Of a stretch of DNA of 64,000 bases, positions 19,769 to 29,850 are shown one piece after another. Numbering within the stretch: the stretch's first letter is position 1; every line of letters begins with the position of its first letter. Source of the stretch: Leptospira sp. Its GTDB lineage: Bacteria; Spirochaetota; Leptospiria; Leptospirales; Leptospiraceae. The position numbers were made by a program, and so were the translations under genes. Location of the stretch: the NCBI GenBank assembly GCA_002786225.1, contig PEQN01000009.1, positions 20,211 through 84,210 of the forward strand, given 5' to 3'. The notes beneath the pieces are model-generated. The model searched no databases and was not told the origin of the DNA. It saw only the letters and a program-made list of their open reading frames with translations.

Positions 19769-20692
19769 TTAATATACCGAGTAGCACCAATCTTTAAATT
19801 CTTTTTGATTTCCTTTCACTGTGTTGAAATAAACTTCTTGTAATTTTTTAGAAATTGGTCCTATATTACCATCACCGATTATTCTTCTATCTACGGATTT
19901 TACCCAAGCAACTTGAACACCAGTTCCAGAGAAAAAGATTTCATCTGCAACATACAATTCACTTCGAGTAATATTTCTTACTTCAATTTCAAAATTACAA
20001 AATTTTGCTAAGTCAAAAATTGTTCTCCTAGTGATCCCTTCTAAAATAGAAGAATCTAAGCTTGGGGTGATTATCTTATTTCTACGAACGATAAATATAT
20101 TCTCTGCTGAACCTTCAGAAACATATCCTTTAGAATCTAAAAAGATAGCCTCATCAAAACCATTTTGAACAGCTTCAGACTTTGCAAGAGCCGAATTGAC
20201 ATATCCTCCCGACGCCTTAGACATAGTTGGAATCATAGTATCATCGATTCGTCTCCAACTCGAGATGCATGTAGTCAATCCATTTGTTGTATCAAGATAG
20301 TCATCCAATTTCAAAACATAGATAGCAACATCAGTTTTTACATCATGAAATCTTGGAGAGAGCTGTAAGGAGGATGTATATATAATTGGTCTTATGTATA
20401 CATTTTGTTTATAAGCACATTGCTTTAATAAATCCAAAGTTATATTCGCTAACTCATCAGGAGTCCTGCTTGTGTTTAATTGCATTATCTTAGTTGATTG
20501 GATTAAGCGTGTAAAATGATCTTTAATTCGAAAAACAAAAAGATTTTTAAGCTCTGAATTGTAATAACCTCTTATCCCACCAAAAACAGCTGTGCCATAC
20601 TGAAAGGCATGAGTCTGTACACTCAATTTTGCTTCGGAAGCTGGAACGATCTTTCCTTCGAAATAACTTAGATCTTTTGTATTATCCGACAT
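19769..20692 (-). CDS. ilvE: branched-chain amino acid aminotransferase
   Basis: A 307-residue class IV PLP aminotransferase for the last step of Val, Leu and Ile synthesis. Family features are HAFQYGTAVFGGIRGY (28-43), Lys159 in MSKASGGYVNSALAKSEA as the PLP Schiff-base lysine, and GYVSEGSAENIF (189-200), followed by the LEGITRRTI and SGTGVQVAWV segments. Length is normal for IlvE. It is the first gene of the minus-strand run into holB and dnaA, divergent from mnmG across 148 bp. Confidence 0.94.
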   Translation of the reverse strand: MSDNTKDLSYFEGKIVPASEAKLSVQTHAFQYGTAVFGGIRGYYNSELKNLFVFRIKDHFTRLIQSTKIMQLNTSRTPDELANITLDLLKQCAYKQNVYIRPIIYTSSLQLSPRFHDVKTDVAIYVLKLDDYLDTTNGLTTCISSWRRIDDTMIPTMSKASGGYVNSALAKSEAVQNGFDEAIFLDSKGYVSEGSAENIFIVRRNKIITPSLDSSILEGITRRTIFDLAKFCNFEIEVRNITRSELYVADEIFFSGTGVQVAWVKSVDRRIIGDGNIGPISKKLQEVYFNTVKGNQKEFKDWCYSVY

Positions 20693-20840
20693 TGAATTCT
20701 GAACTCCTTATCTATTCCAATTTCTTAGTCTGCCTATTAAAGAAAACTAGATTAAATTTTACTTTAATCCTAAGCTAGAGTTTCAAAATCGATCTTAATA
20801 AGAAAGTTTGTAGTACTTTCATAGGAAGTTAATATATATT

Positions 20841-22733
20841 ATGTCAGATTCTTTTTATCCTAATCAATTCGACTGTATCGTTGTAGGGGCAGGGCATGCT
20901 GGATCTGAAGCAGCTTACATATCTGCTAAAGGTGGCCTTAAGACTTTACTCATCACTATGAACTTAGATACGATAGGGCAAATGAGTTGTAATCCAGCTA
21001 TAGGAGGGATTGCAAAAGGACATATGGTACGTGAGGTTGATGCTTTAGGTGGATTGATGGGAAAAGTGATTGATGCAACCGGAATTCAATTTAAAATGCT
21101 GAATACTTCCAAAGGTCCTTCTGTTTGGGCTCCGCGTGCCCAAGCTGATAAAAAAGAATACCAATTAAAAGTAAAACATACCTTAGAAGCTACACCCAAT
21201 CTAAGTATCAGACAAGACACAGTTGAAGATTTAATCATAGAAGGAAATCTACTCAAAGGTTTAATCACAGGAAGAGGTTTTTCTTTTTATACCAATCATG
21301 CTATCTTAACGACTGGAACTTTTTTATCATCTATAGTTCACATTGGAACTTATCAAAAGGAGAATGGAAGGATAGGTGAACCAACTACGAAAGGCTTATC
21401 TAAATCTTTAGGCTCACATCATTTTAATTTGGGTAGACTTAAGACAGGAACTCCTGCAAGGGTTCATAAACTCTCTATTGATTTTGATGGCTTAGAAATT
21501 CAACCAGGTGATGAGCTTCCACCAGCTTTTTCTTATTCAACTAAAGAAATTACAAGAAGACAAATTCCTTGTCACATCACTTATACAAATGATGAGACTC
21601 ATAAGTTTATAAATGAAAATCTTCATCTCTCTCCTATGTATTCCGGACAAATACAATCAACAGGTCCAAGATATTGTCCTTCTATTGAAGATAAAGTAGT
21701 TCGTTTTGCACAAAGAGAAAGACATCAAATTTTTATCGAACCTGAAGGTTATGATACAAATGAAATTTATCTAAATGGTGTCTCAACAAGTCTTCCGGAA
21801 GAGATACAGTGGAAATTTCTAAGGACAATTAGGGGACTTGAGAAAGTTGAACTCATGAGACCGGGTTATGCAATAGAGTATGATTATGTTGACCCAAGAG
21901 AATTAAAACCAACTTTGGAAACTCATAAGATAAAAGGTCTATACCATGCTGGACAAATTAATGGAACCACAGGCTATGAAGAAGCCGCAGCCCAAGGTTT
22001 AGTAGCTGCATATAATGTGATTCGTTCAGTAAAAAAAATGGAGCCTATGATTTTCCAAAGATCTGAATCTTATATCGGTGTTCTGATAGATGATTTAGTT
22101 TATAAAGGTGTCGAAGATCCATATCGTATGTTCACAAGTAGAGCAGAATATCGTTTACTTCTTCGACAAGATAATGCAGATCAAAGATTGATGAAGTATG
22201 GTTATGAAATGGGTTTAGTTGATAAAGAAACTTTCGAAACAACTCTTACAAAATATAAAAATATCGATTCAATTAAAACGAGTATTCATAAATCTTCTAT
22301 GAAACCTTCCATTGAACTTACCGAGGTTTTAAAAGAAAAGGGAATAGAAAATTATAAATTTGGAACAAATGTAGCCAATTTTTTAAAAAGGCCAGAAATC
22401 AAGATACAAGATGTCGAAATGTTTCTACCAGAATTAAAATCTCTTTCCTTTGCAGATAAGGCTGTAATTGAAATGGAAATTAAATACGAAGGCTATCTAA
22501 AAAGAGAGCTCGATTCTGTGGATCTAAGGTCAAGATATATTCAGACTCCCATACCAGAAGATTTTTCGTATGAGCAGGTAAAAGGTTTAAAGACGGAAGC
22601 CTTAACAAAATTAAACAAGCATAAACCAATTAATTTGGAAAAAGCTTCACAAATTTCAGGAGTAGATCCCACAGATATTGATTTACTTTTGTTTTACTTA
22701 GCTTCCAAAACTACAGCCAAGCATGCAAGCTAA
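20841..22733 (+). CDS. mnmG: tRNA uridine-5-carboxymethylaminomethyl modification enzyme MnmG (GidA)
   Basis: A 630-residue FAD protein that with MnmE makes the cmnm5 modification at U34 of tRNAs. The FAD-binding [10 protein letters not shown] is near residue 17. The GidA signatures [10 protein letters not shown] and [11 protein letters not shown] and the C-terminal [18 protein letters not shown] are intact. It lies upstream of rsmG (gidB) and parAB, a common origin-proximal order, but a minus-strand gene interrupts the run. Confidence 0.98.
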   Translation: MSDSFYPNQFDCIVVGAGHAGSEAAYISAKGGLKTLLITMNLDTIGQMSCNPAIGGIAKGHMVREVDALGGLMGKVIDATGIQFKMLNTSKGPSVWAPRAQADKKEYQLKVKHTLEATPNLSIRQDTVEDLIIEGNLLKGLITGRGFSFYTNHAILTTGTFLSSIVHIGTYQKENGRIGEPTTKGLSKSLGSHHFNLGRLKTGTPARVHKLSIDFDGLEIQPGDELPPAFSYSTKEITRRQIPCHITYTNDETHKFINENLHLSPMYSGQIQSTGPRYCPSIEDKVVRFAQRERHQIFIEPEGYDTNEIYLNGVSTSLPEEIQWKFLRTIRGLEKVELMRPGYAIEYDYVDPRELKPTLETHKIKGLYHAGQINGTTGYEEAAAQGLVAAYNVIRSVKKMEPMIFQRSESYIGVLIDDLVYKGVEDPYRMFTSRAEYRLLLRQDNADQRLMKYGYEMGLVDKETFETTLTKYKNIDSIKTSIHKSSMKPSIELTEVLKEKGIENYKFGTNVANFLKRPEIKIQDVEMFLPELKSLSFADKAVIEMEIKYEGYLKRELDSVDLRSRYIQTPIPEDFSYEQVKGLKTEALTKLNKHKPINLEKASQISGVDPTDIDLLLFYLASKTTAKHAS

Positions 22734-22832
22734 GTCCATTTTAAATAATATTAAGGTACTTAACTTTTTAACTCAGAATTTTTATTTCTATTTAGGCTAA
22801 TTATTCTATCTTGATGGATGAATTTTTTTTAT

Positions 22833-23555
22833 CTAATAAGATAATTTATGCGTCTTTAAATGTTTCCATATCCCATCTTGTTTCACGTGAAACGTAAATT
22901 GGACTAAACGATCTGAGTTGTCATATTCTAGAATATTTTTTCTCTCTATATTCCCTTGTGTAAATAATCTTTCTATGATGTTACCTTTTGCATTTATTTT
23001 GTTCTCAATTTTTGCAATAGGTTTCTTCTTCTCATCCATTATCGTTAAAATCTTTAGATTTGGTTTCGTTGAGAGAGAATATTTTTCTTTATCTTTTGAT
23101 TCGGTCCATAGAATATCAGCAGTAGAAATCATATCGCTATCCATAGAATAAATAGTCGCATCTTGGATTAATTTTTTATCTACATCGAAGGTTTTAATCT
23201 TTGAAAGACTTCCTTTACCATTAAAAACAAATTCCTTTATCTCTATCATTTTGCCTGAAGAATCTAAGGTAACTTCTTTAGATAATTTACCGTTCTTATC
23301 ATATTGATACGAAATCGATCCTTCTTTTTTTCCATTATTGATGAATTCTTCACTTACCAAAAAGCCATCTTTGTATTTTAAATTAGATGTAAGTATCAGT
23401 GAGTTGTTTTCATCAAAAACAAGTTCTTGAATGGGTAAATCTTTGATCTTCTTAGGAAAAAGTAATATAGAATCTGTATGAGACCATTTGCCAGGCGAAT
23501 AAGAAAACAAAGACAAGGAGAATAAAAGGAGTGAAGAATATACTATAGCTTTCAT
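22833..23555 (-). CDS. exported protein with antitoxin/MORN-like YDKNGK repeats
   Basis: A 240-residue protein with a signal peptide (MKAIVYSSLLLFSLSLFSYS). The body carries repeated short beta units of the form (Y/F)-x-x-(N/D)-G-K-(L/G)-S-K, as in YDKNGKLSK and FNGKGSLSK, reminiscent of the repeat domains in surface proteins and MORN-like families. It ends without an anchor. It lies between mnmG and rsmG in the opposite direction, and a parS-like site lies within its 3' end. Probably periplasmic or surface, function unknown. Confidence 0.75.
   Translation of the reverse strand: MKAIVYSSLLLFSLSLFSYSPGKWSHTDSILLFPKKIKDLPIQELVFDENNSLILTSNLKYKDGFLVSEEFINNGKKEGSISYQYDKNGKLSKEVTLDSSGKMIEIKEFVFNGKGSLSKIKTFDVDKKLIQDATIYSMDSDMISTADILWTESKDKEKYSLSTKPNLKILTIMDEKKKPIAKIENKINAKGNIIERLFTQGNIERKNILEYDNSDRLVQFTFHVKQDGIWKHLKTHKLSY
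22879..22894. promoter_or_regulatory. parS-like site 1
   Basis: TGTTTCACGTGAAACG matches the parS consensus TGTTTCACGTGAAACA at 15 of 16 positions. It lies inside the 3' end of the minus-strand gene at 22833-23555, about 2.2 kb before parB. Confidence 0.85.
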
Positions 23556-23590
23556 ACTAATAGCTATCGGTATATTTTATAAAAGGTTTA

Positions 23591-24379
23591 TTGCGAATTA
23601 TGTCTATTCTAGAAATCTCATCATCCATTCAGAAATATTTTCCTGAATACCAAGAATTACTCTTAGAAACTTTTGATTTAGATTTAATTTCAGATTACAT
23701 AGAGTTTCTTAAAGATAAAAATGAGCAAGGCGGATTCTTTTCTAAACGCGATGCGGAACATATCTTGGAACGACACATTATTGAAGCAATGTACTTCGTT
23801 TATGTTCTTTCTGGAAATGATCTTGTTTCACGTGAAACAAAGCTAGTGGATGTTGGGACTGGACCAGGTCTTCCCGGATTTCTATTTGTCTGTATGAAAG
23901 AATCTCCCAAGGTTACACTTCTAGATGGTTCAAAAAGAAAGTTGGGACTTACAGAAGAATGGTGGAAAGGATTACAAATTAAATATCCAGAGAAGGATTG
24001 TAAGTTTCAATATACAAGAGCCGAAGAATGGAAAAATCATTTTAACTTAGTGGTCATGCGTGCTGCAATTCCTTATCCTTTTTCTGTAGAGATAGTCTCT
24101 AGACTTGTACTAAAAGATGGATACTTTTGTCCTTTTCTTGGTAAAGAACAGAAATGGGAGTTGATAGAGAAAAGAATTTTGTCCGAGTCAGGATTTACAA
24201 TCGAGGGATCTATTGATTTGGAAGATTTGAGCTTTTTGGGAGAGCGACATATTAAAGTATTGAAAAAGCACTCTCAAGCGAAACATGGTATTCCAAGGGA
24301 ATGGAAAATTATCTCTAAGGAAATAAAAGAACAGGAATGGGAAAAATCATCTCAATCAGCAATCAAAAAGGCGGAGTAG
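23591..24379 (+). CDS. rsmG: 16S rRNA (guanine527-N7)-methyltransferase RsmG (GidB)
   Basis: A class I SAM methyltransferase acting on G527 of 16S rRNA. SAM motif I is [12 protein letters not shown], and [16 protein letters not shown] forms the next conserved strand-turn. The frame opens with TTG at 23591, four bases after AAAAGG. An ATG at 23600 is the alternative start, giving 259 rather than 262 residues. The 3' end overlaps parA by 43 bp, so the two are translated from one message. A perfect parS site lies within the coding sequence. Confidence 0.95.
   Translation: MRIMSILEISSSIQKYFPEYQELLLETFDLDLISDYIEFLKDKNEQGGFFSKRDAEHILERHIIEAMYFVYVLSGNDLVSRETKLVDVGTGPGLPGFLFVCMKESPKVTLLDGSKRKLGLTEEWWKGLQIKYPEKDCKFQYTRAEEWKNHFNLVVMRAAIPYPFSVEIVSRLVLKDGYFCPFLGKEQKWELIEKRILSESGFTIEGSIDLEDLSFLGERHIKVLKKHSQAKHGIPREWKIISKEIKEQEWEKSSQSAIKKAE
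23824..23839. promoter_or_regulatory. parS site 2 (perfect consensus)
   Basis: TGTTTCACGTGAAACA is the exact 16-bp parS palindrome recognised by chromosomal ParB proteins. It is embedded in rsmG, 945 bp from site 1. Confidence 0.95.
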
Positions 24380-25095
24380 GTAAGACTACTACTGCAATTA
24401 ATTTAGCCTCATGTCTTTGTGAGATTGGTAAAAAAGTATTAATAGTAGACTTAGACCCTCAAGGTAACTCAGGATCAGGTTTAGGTATTTCCATTCATGA
24501 AATTGAAAAGACGACTTATGAAATTTTATTAGCAGATGTAACTTCCAGAGAGTGCATAATTAAAACTGGAATAGACAATCTACACATCATTCCGTCAAAC
24601 ATCAATCTAAGTGGATCCGAGGTTGATCTACTTGAAGTAGATAAAAGAGAATACCGATTGAAAGATGCTATGAATGATATAAGAAGTGATTACGATTTCG
24701 TTCTGATTGATTGTCCACCTTCACTTGGAATTTTAACAATTAACGCTCTTTGTGCTTCGGATAGTGTGATGATCACTCTCCAAACCGAATACTTTGCTTT
24801 GGAAGGATTAAGTCAGTTGATGAAAATAATTTCTATGGTTCAGTCAGGTTTGAATCAATCTTTAGAGCTAGAGGGAGTTCTTCTTACGATGTATGATAAA
24901 AGAACTAATCTAGCCAACCAAGTTGCCGAGGACGTAAGAAATTATTTTCAAGAAAAAGTATATCAAACTATGATACCTAGAAATATAAAATTGAGTGAAG
25001 CACCATCTTTTGGTAAACCAATCAATTTATATGATGCGGAAGGTATAGGAACTCAAAGTTATCGCTCTCTTGCCAAAGAAGTGGTTGCGAGGTAG
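24337..25095 (+). CDS. parA: chromosome-partitioning ATPase ParA (Soj)
   Basis: A 252-residue deviant Walker A ATPase: [11 protein letters not shown] (8-18), switch I VDLDPQGN, and Walker [10 protein letters not shown]. It drives origin segregation with ParB bound at parS and may also act on DnaA. The ATG lies inside rsmG (43-bp overlap). parB begins 3 bp after the stop. Length is typical of the small chromosomal Soj class without an N-terminal HTH. Confidence 0.97.
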   Translation: MGKIISISNQKGGVGKTTTAINLASCLCEIGKKVLIVDLDPQGNSGSGLGISIHEIEKTTYEILLADVTSRECIIKTGIDNLHIIPSNINLSGSEVDLLEVDKREYRLKDAMNDIRSDYDFVLIDCPPSLGILTINALCASDSVMITLQTEYFALEGLSQLMKIISMVQSGLNQSLELEGVLLTMYDKRTNLANQVAEDVRNYFQEKVYQTMIPRNIKLSEAPSFGKPINLYDAEGIGTQSYRSLAKEVVAR

Positions 25096-25098
25096 AAT

Positions 25099-25986
25099 AT
25101 GGCAAAGGCAAAAGTACTAGGAAGAGGTTTAGGAAATTTAATTCCAGTAAATGAAAAGAAGGAGGAACTTAGCTATGACAACAATAGCAATCTTCGTGAA
25201 ATTAAACTTAGTGAAATACTTCCAAATCCTAATCAACCTAGAAAAACCTTTTCAGATTCCAGTATAGAAGAATTAGCATCTACTATAAAAACCCATGGAA
25301 TTATTCAACCAGTTGTCGTACAAAAAGTGGATAGAGGCTATGAATTAATTTCTGGTGAACGAAGAGTTCGAGCTTGTAGAAAAGCTGGATTCCAAAAAAT
25401 ACCTGCCATTATTAAATCTGTTTCAAAAAAAGAATCTATGGAAATGGCACTTTTGGAAAATATACAAAGAGAAGATTTAAACCCTATAGATGAAGCATTC
25501 GCCTATCAAAGATTAAGTGATGAATTGGGTATTAAAATTTCTGAACTAGCCACGCGCATAGGTAAGAACAGAACAACTATTTCTAATTTAATTCGATTAT
25601 TAAATTTTCCGTCAAAAATTCAAGAATACATACGATCTGGAAAGATTACTGAAGGACAAGCTAGGCCAGTTCTTTCTATAGCAGAAGAAAAGAAGCAAAT
25701 TGAAACCATTGAAAAAATTATCCAAGGAAGCTGGACGGCAAGACAAGTAGAAGATTACGTGGCTGATCTAATTGGTGATAGCAAAATAAAATCGAAAGTT
25801 TCTACTCTAGAAAAGAAAAAAGATCCTTCTATTATGAAATTAGAATCCAAGATAAGAAATAAAATTTCGGCTAAGGTTGACCTTCAGCACAATGAAACAA
25901 ATGGCAAAGGTAAAATTGTAATCCATTATGGAAGCTTGGACCAAATGGAAAGCATTCTGGATAGTTTAGGAATTAAATCCAAATAA
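25099..25986 (+). CDS. parB: chromosome-partitioning protein ParB (Spo0J)
   Basis: A 295-residue CTPase clamp that loads at parS and spreads. LGRGLGNLIP at the N-terminus is the ParA-stimulating segment. The CTP-binding domain includes PNPNQPRKTF and GERRVRA (87-93). The HTH with TRIGKNRTTISNLIRLL (about 150-170) recognises parS, and the last ~60 residues form the dimer domain. It ends 17 bp from the convergent ABC transporter. Confidence 0.97.
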   Translation: MAKAKVLGRGLGNLIPVNEKKEELSYDNNSNLREIKLSEILPNPNQPRKTFSDSSIEELASTIKTHGIIQPVVVQKVDRGYELISGERRVRACRKAGFQKIPAIIKSVSKKESMEMALLENIQREDLNPIDEAFAYQRLSDELGIKISELATRIGKNRTTISNLIRLLNFPSKIQEYIRSGKITEGQARPVLSIAEEKKQIETIEKIIQGSWTARQVEDYVADLIGDSKIKSKVSTLEKKKDPSIMKLESKIRNKISAKVDLQHNETNGKGKIVIHYGSLDQMESILDSLGIKSK

Positions 25987-26003
25987 TTGAATAAAAAATT
26001 CGA

Positions 26004-27800
26004 CTACCTAAATAATTGCAATCTTGCCAATTTTTGATAAAGCTCATTGGATTTCAGCAATTCTTCATGAGTTCCACTTCCTACTAAACTTCCGTTTTCA
26101 ATTACAAGAATCAAATCGGCATTAATCACGGTAGAGAGTCTATGAGCTATCATAAGAGTTGTTCGGTTTTTGGTTAATTCATTTAAAGCTTGTTGAATAT
26201 ACATTTCACTTTCTGAATCCAAAGAAGATGTTGCTTCATCTAAAAGTAAAATTTTAGGATTTTTTAATATTGCGCGTGCGATTGCGAGTCTTTGTTTTTG
26301 CCCACCAGAAAGTCGAACTCCATTTTCTCCAAGAGAAGAATCAAATCCCAAAGGTAAATCATTGATAAAAGATAAACAGTAAGATGCTTCCGCAGCAGAG
26401 AGTACCTCTTCTTGACTAGCATCAAGTTTTCCATACAATATATTTTCTTTAACTGTTCCTGAAAACAAATTAGGTTCCTGGGGAACTAAACCTAAAATGG
26501 ATCTTAGATTTTCTAGAGTAACATCTCTAATATCTATACCACCTATAGAAATACTTCCTGATTTAGGATCGTGAAAGCGATAGATTAAATCAAAAATTGT
26601 AGATTTACCAGCACCTGAAGGACCTACAAGAGCCGTAACTTTTCCTGCAGGTATTTCTAGATTAAGATGGTCTAAAGTTGATTTTTCAGGTCTCGATGGA
26701 TAGTGAAAGGTTACCTTATCAAATTTAATATTATAGGTAGTATTACTTAAAAAATTGTTTTTATCTGATACTGATAATTCGGGATCTTTAATTTTAGGTT
26801 CAAGTTGCAAAAGTTCAATCAATCTCTCAGTAGCACCAGCCGCTCTTTGCATATCGCCTATCACTTCTGAGATAGAACCTAAGGAGCTAGCAACCATAAT
26901 GGCATAAAATGAAAATGCAATTAAATCACCTGGACTGATTCTACCTTCTATCACATCTATTCCACCAGCCCATATCATAAAAGAGATTCCTGCTAGAACT
27001 AGAGATATAACAATTACTATCATAAAAGATCGAAATAGAATTCTATTAGCAGATACTTTAAATGCTATTTCGACAAAACGATTGAACTTACTTTTTTCAT
27101 AAGATTCTTGGTGGAATGCCTGGACTGTTCTAATATGTAACAAGGACTCATTTACTTGAGAACCAATGCCAGCTATTTTGTCTTGTGTATCTCTTGAAAG
27201 CGCTCTTACTTTTCTCCCAAAGATCAATATGGGAAATACCACTAAAGGTACAGATACCAAAACTATTGAAGTGAGTTTAGCATTTGTAATAAATAGCCAT
27301 ACAATTCCCAAAATGAAGATTAATATATTTCTTAAAAATATTGAAAAAGAAGAACCAACTACGGTTTGTAAAAGTGTTGTATCTGTTAAGATTCTAGATT
27401 GAATATCACCAGCTGAAGTTTCTTCAAAATAAGAGGGTTCCATATGAATAATATGTTTATAAACCTCTACTCTTAGATCAGAACTGATTCTCTCACCTAA
27501 CCAAGATACCAAATAGTGTCTTGCAAAAGTTCCTAAAGCTATCAATAAACCAATCAATCCTAAAATAGAGATCGCAAGTCCTAATTTTTCTAAATTAGAA
27601 AATGTAGATACATTTAAAGGTAAATTTGAATTTATAGTAGATTTTTCATTATTCGAGAATCCTAGATCAACTAGTATTCTTAATCCTTGTCCTAGCGATA
27701 AGGTTGCTACAGAAGTGAAAACTAGAGAAATAAAAGCCCAGAAGATTTTTATTTTATAAGGTTTAAGAAATGGATAAAGCTTCTTGATTACACTAGGCAT
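26004..27800 (-). CDS. ABC transporter, fused permease and ATPase (ABCB/MsbA type)
   Basis: A 598-residue half-transporter with a six-helix type I exporter domain (about 15-320) and a nucleotide-binding domain with Walker A GPSGAGKST, the signature LSGGQKQR, Walker B ILLLDEATS and the H-loop in IAHRLST. It would work as a homodimer in the inner membrane exporting lipid or a hydrophobic compound. The sequence resembles MsbA or BmrA-like exporters, but no substrate can be assigned. It is single-copy and convergent with parB. Confidence 0.93.
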   Translation of the reverse strand: MPSVIKKLYPFLKPYKIKIFWAFISLVFTSVATLSLGQGLRILVDLGFSNNEKSTINSNLPLNVSTFSNLEKLGLAISILGLIGLLIALGTFARHYLVSWLGERISSDLRVEVYKHIIHMEPSYFEETSAGDIQSRILTDTTLLQTVVGSSFSIFLRNILIFILGIVWLFITNAKLTSIVLVSVPLVVFPILIFGRKVRALSRDTQDKIAGIGSQVNESLLHIRTVQAFHQESYEKSKFNRFVEIAFKVSANRILFRSFMIVIVISLVLAGISFMIWAGGIDVIEGRISPGDLIAFSFYAIMVASSLGSISEVIGDMQRAAGATERLIELLQLEPKIKDPELSVSDKNNFLSNTTYNIKFDKVTFHYPSRPEKSTLDHLNLEIPAGKVTALVGPSGAGKSTIFDLIYRFHDPKSGSISIGGIDIRDVTLENLRSILGLVPQEPNLFSGTVKENILYGKLDASQEEVLSAAEASYCLSFINDLPLGFDSSLGENGVRLSGGQKQRLAIARAILKNPKILLLDEATSSLDSESEMYIQQALNELTKNRTTLMIAHRLSTVINADLILVIENGSLVGSGTHEELLKSNELYQKLARLQLFR

Positions 27801-27817
27801 AGTGTAATTCTTTTATC

Positions 27818-28306
27818 TTATCCTTGTATGTCTAAAAGAAATCCTTTAATATTATCTAATGATTTGAGAATTTGGAAGGCTGAATTATGTGGATGTGATA
27901 TAGTTTCAGCTAGAAGTTTTAATTTATCATCTAGTATTTCAACATGAGTGAACTCCTTTTTAGATGAACTATTTTTAATAGGAGTGAATTGTGTTTTTAA
28001 TTTGGTATTCGAATTTAGTATTGCTAGTAAGAGAGCCTTCACTTGATTTTTATATCTTTCTAAATTAGCTGGCGACTTATTATCGATTAAATCTCTTTCT
28101 ATACCAGGTAATTCTTTCCATAAATCATGAATATCCCGCGTAGATTCTTTATTTTTAGGAGCAATTGATTCCAATAATTCCAAAAATTCAGGTTTGTGGT
28201 TTGTTAAAGGAGTTGAAGATTCAGATTTTTTAGCCCCTAACGAAGATTTACTATTTGTAGTTGTTCTTCCAGATTGTAAGCGAGTTGCCTGTGCACTTGG
28301 TAACAT
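27818..28306 (-). CDS. YaaR/DUF327-family protein
   Basis: A 162-residue cytoplasmic protein. After a Ser/Lys-rich leader of about 55 residues, the core matches the YaaR (DUF327) family known from Bacillus: LERYKNQVKALLLAIL, EILDDKLKLLAE, and the terminal LDNIKGFLLDI. The family's function is not established. It lies between the ABC transporter and the bactofilin gene on the same strand, 103 bp after the bactofilin stop. Confidence 0.75.
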   Translation of the reverse strand: MLPSAQATRLQSGRTTTNSKSSLGAKKSESSTPLTNHKPEFLELLESIAPKNKESTRDIHDLWKELPGIERDLIDNKSPANLERYKNQVKALLLAILNSNTKLKTQFTPIKNSSSKKEFTHVEILDDKLKLLAETISHPHNSAFQILKSLDNIKGFLLDIQG

Positions 28307-28409
28307 ATTACAATAAGCATCGGCATAAGAATATTTTCCCTAAGTTAAAAAGAGACATAATTAAAAATATTCTTACATTATTAAACAAAATAGAAAAGAG
28401 TTTAATCTG

Positions 28410-28766
28410 TTATGATTTTGTCTTAGGGTTGATTGTGCAACTACCATGGAAAACTACACCTTCTTCAATGATCAAGCGTGGTGTAACAATATCTCCATTT
28501 AATTTGCAGGTTGATAGTAGAGTAACTCTCTCTGTTGCATAAATGTTTCCTTTAACTTCCCCACCAGCAACAACAACTTTAGCTCGAATATCTGTATCAA
28601 CTATTCCAGACCTTCCTACTAAAACTTTACCGTCTGTAATAATTACACCTTTAAAAATACCATCGATACGGATAAGACCTGAAAGTTTGAATTCGCCTGT
28701 AAATTCAGCTCCCTCGCCAATGATGCTATTAACTGCAAATTCTTCTTCGTGTTTGTGTGACGCCAT
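28410..28766 (-). CDS. bactofilin-family cytoskeletal protein
   Basis: A 118-residue protein consisting of a single bactofilin (polymer-forming) beta-helix domain. Glycine-spaced repeats of ~6-residue strands run from NSIIGEGAEFTGEF through LSGLIRIDGIFKG and VVVAGGEVKGNIYATERVTL. Bactofilins assemble without nucleotide into filaments that organise peptidoglycan enzymes. In Leptospira biflexa a bactofilin (LbbD) affects helical pitch. It directly abuts the LytM-like membrane protein gene, a common genetic pair. Which Leptospira paralogue it is cannot be told here. Confidence 0.93.
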   Translation of the reverse strand: MASHKHEEEFAVNSIIGEGAEFTGEFKLSGLIRIDGIFKGVIITDGKVLVGRSGIVDTDIRAKVVVAGGEVKGNIYATERVTLLSTCKLNGDIVTPRLIIEEGVVFHGSCTINPKTKS

Positions 28767-29762
28767 TTATTCCTGAATTTGATTTAAGAAAGAGAAAGGA
28801 TTCAAAGTTTGAGTTCCAACATGAACTTCATAATGTAGGTGGTAGATAGGGTTATCAGAAGTTTTTCCTATGTATCCTACTATATCACCTTTTGAAATTT
28901 TATCATTCTTTTTTATTTTTACTCGATCTAGGTTGGAATAAATAGTCTTCCAACCATATTTATGAGCGACTTTTACAAAATAACCTGTAGACTGCGAGTA
29001 TCCAATTTCATAAACGAGACCTGGAGCTGTTACTACTACTTCAGAACCTGGAAAACTTGCGATATCCACACCTTGATTAAATTCTTCTCTTCCAGTAATT
29101 GGTGAGATAAACTTTCCATAAGGAAACATTACATATCCTCTTGTGGGCCAGATAGATGGTGTATGTTTGATAATAGATTTTCGTTTCTTGATCATCGTAA
29201 TAATTTCTTCCGAAAGTTCACGAGACAATTTCAAGTTATGAATATCCTCTTTAATTCTGTAGGTTTCTAGAGTAATATCATTCGGTTTCTCACCCTCGGG
29301 ACTGAATTCAGAAATGCGTGGAGAGGAACCACCTATGCCCTTAGATACTTTTGATGGATCTCCACCTAATTTGATATATAATGTAGAAATCCTATCATAG
29401 TAATAATTTACAGTTGAATGAAGAGAAGATACCTCATCTTTTAATTTTACAGATTGTCTTTGAAAATCTATATTAGATAAATTTAACTCTGTCAACTCAT
29501 GAACAGATCCTGAATGGCTGAGAACATTCACTGCGCTTAAGAACATGAGAATAATGACGATTCCTAGAAAAATGGTAATTGCTTTGTATGAAATGACAAA
29601 GTTGACTGATTTCCTCTCTGTGTGAGGAATGACCATGATGGTGAGTTTTTCTCTGCCTTTGAGATTGAGTTCATTGTAAAATTGGGAAAATCGCAATTTC
29701 CACTCTTGGTATTTATAGCGTAAACGATAGAATTGTAATGTTAAGTATTTTTTAAAATCCAC
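28767..29762 (-). CDS. M23/LytM-domain membrane protein, zinc site probably degenerate
   Basis: A 331-residue protein with a cytoplasmic N-terminus of about 58 residues, one transmembrane helix (about 59-83), a periplasmic coiled coil (about 90-140) and a C-terminal M23 domain (about 210-325). The LytM motif HxGxD reads NQGVD, so the first zinc-ligand His is Asn. The second motif, HLHYEVH, is intact. NlpD- and EnvC-type activators also lose zinc ligands, so this may be an activator or scaffold rather than an active endopeptidase. The bactofilin gene starts immediately after its stop. Confidence 0.88.
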   Translation of the reverse strand: MDFKKYLTLQFYRLRYKYQEWKLRFSQFYNELNLKGREKLTIMVIPHTERKSVNFVISYKAITIFLGIVIILMFLSAVNVLSHSGSVHELTELNLSNIDFQRQSVKLKDEVSSLHSTVNYYYDRISTLYIKLGGDPSKVSKGIGGSSPRISEFSPEGEKPNDITLETYRIKEDIHNLKLSRELSEEIITMIKKRKSIIKHTPSIWPTRGYVMFPYGKFISPITGREEFNQGVDIASFPGSEVVVTAPGLVYEIGYSQSTGYFVKVAHKYGWKTIYSNLDRVKIKKNDKISKGDIVGYIGKTSDNPIYHLHYEVHVGTQTLNPFSFLNQIQE

Positions 29763-29850
29763 GTTTATAGCCTTGAAGATTTACCAAGTGCAACTCTTTA
29801 ATTTCAAATGTCGTGAGGTTTACCAAATTCGTCAAGGATGAAACTTTTTT

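Noticed and set aside
20693..20840. Possible origin in the ilvE-mnmG divergent gap
   Set aside because: Gene directions diverge here, but I see no box clusters or repeats; a skew calculation would be needed.
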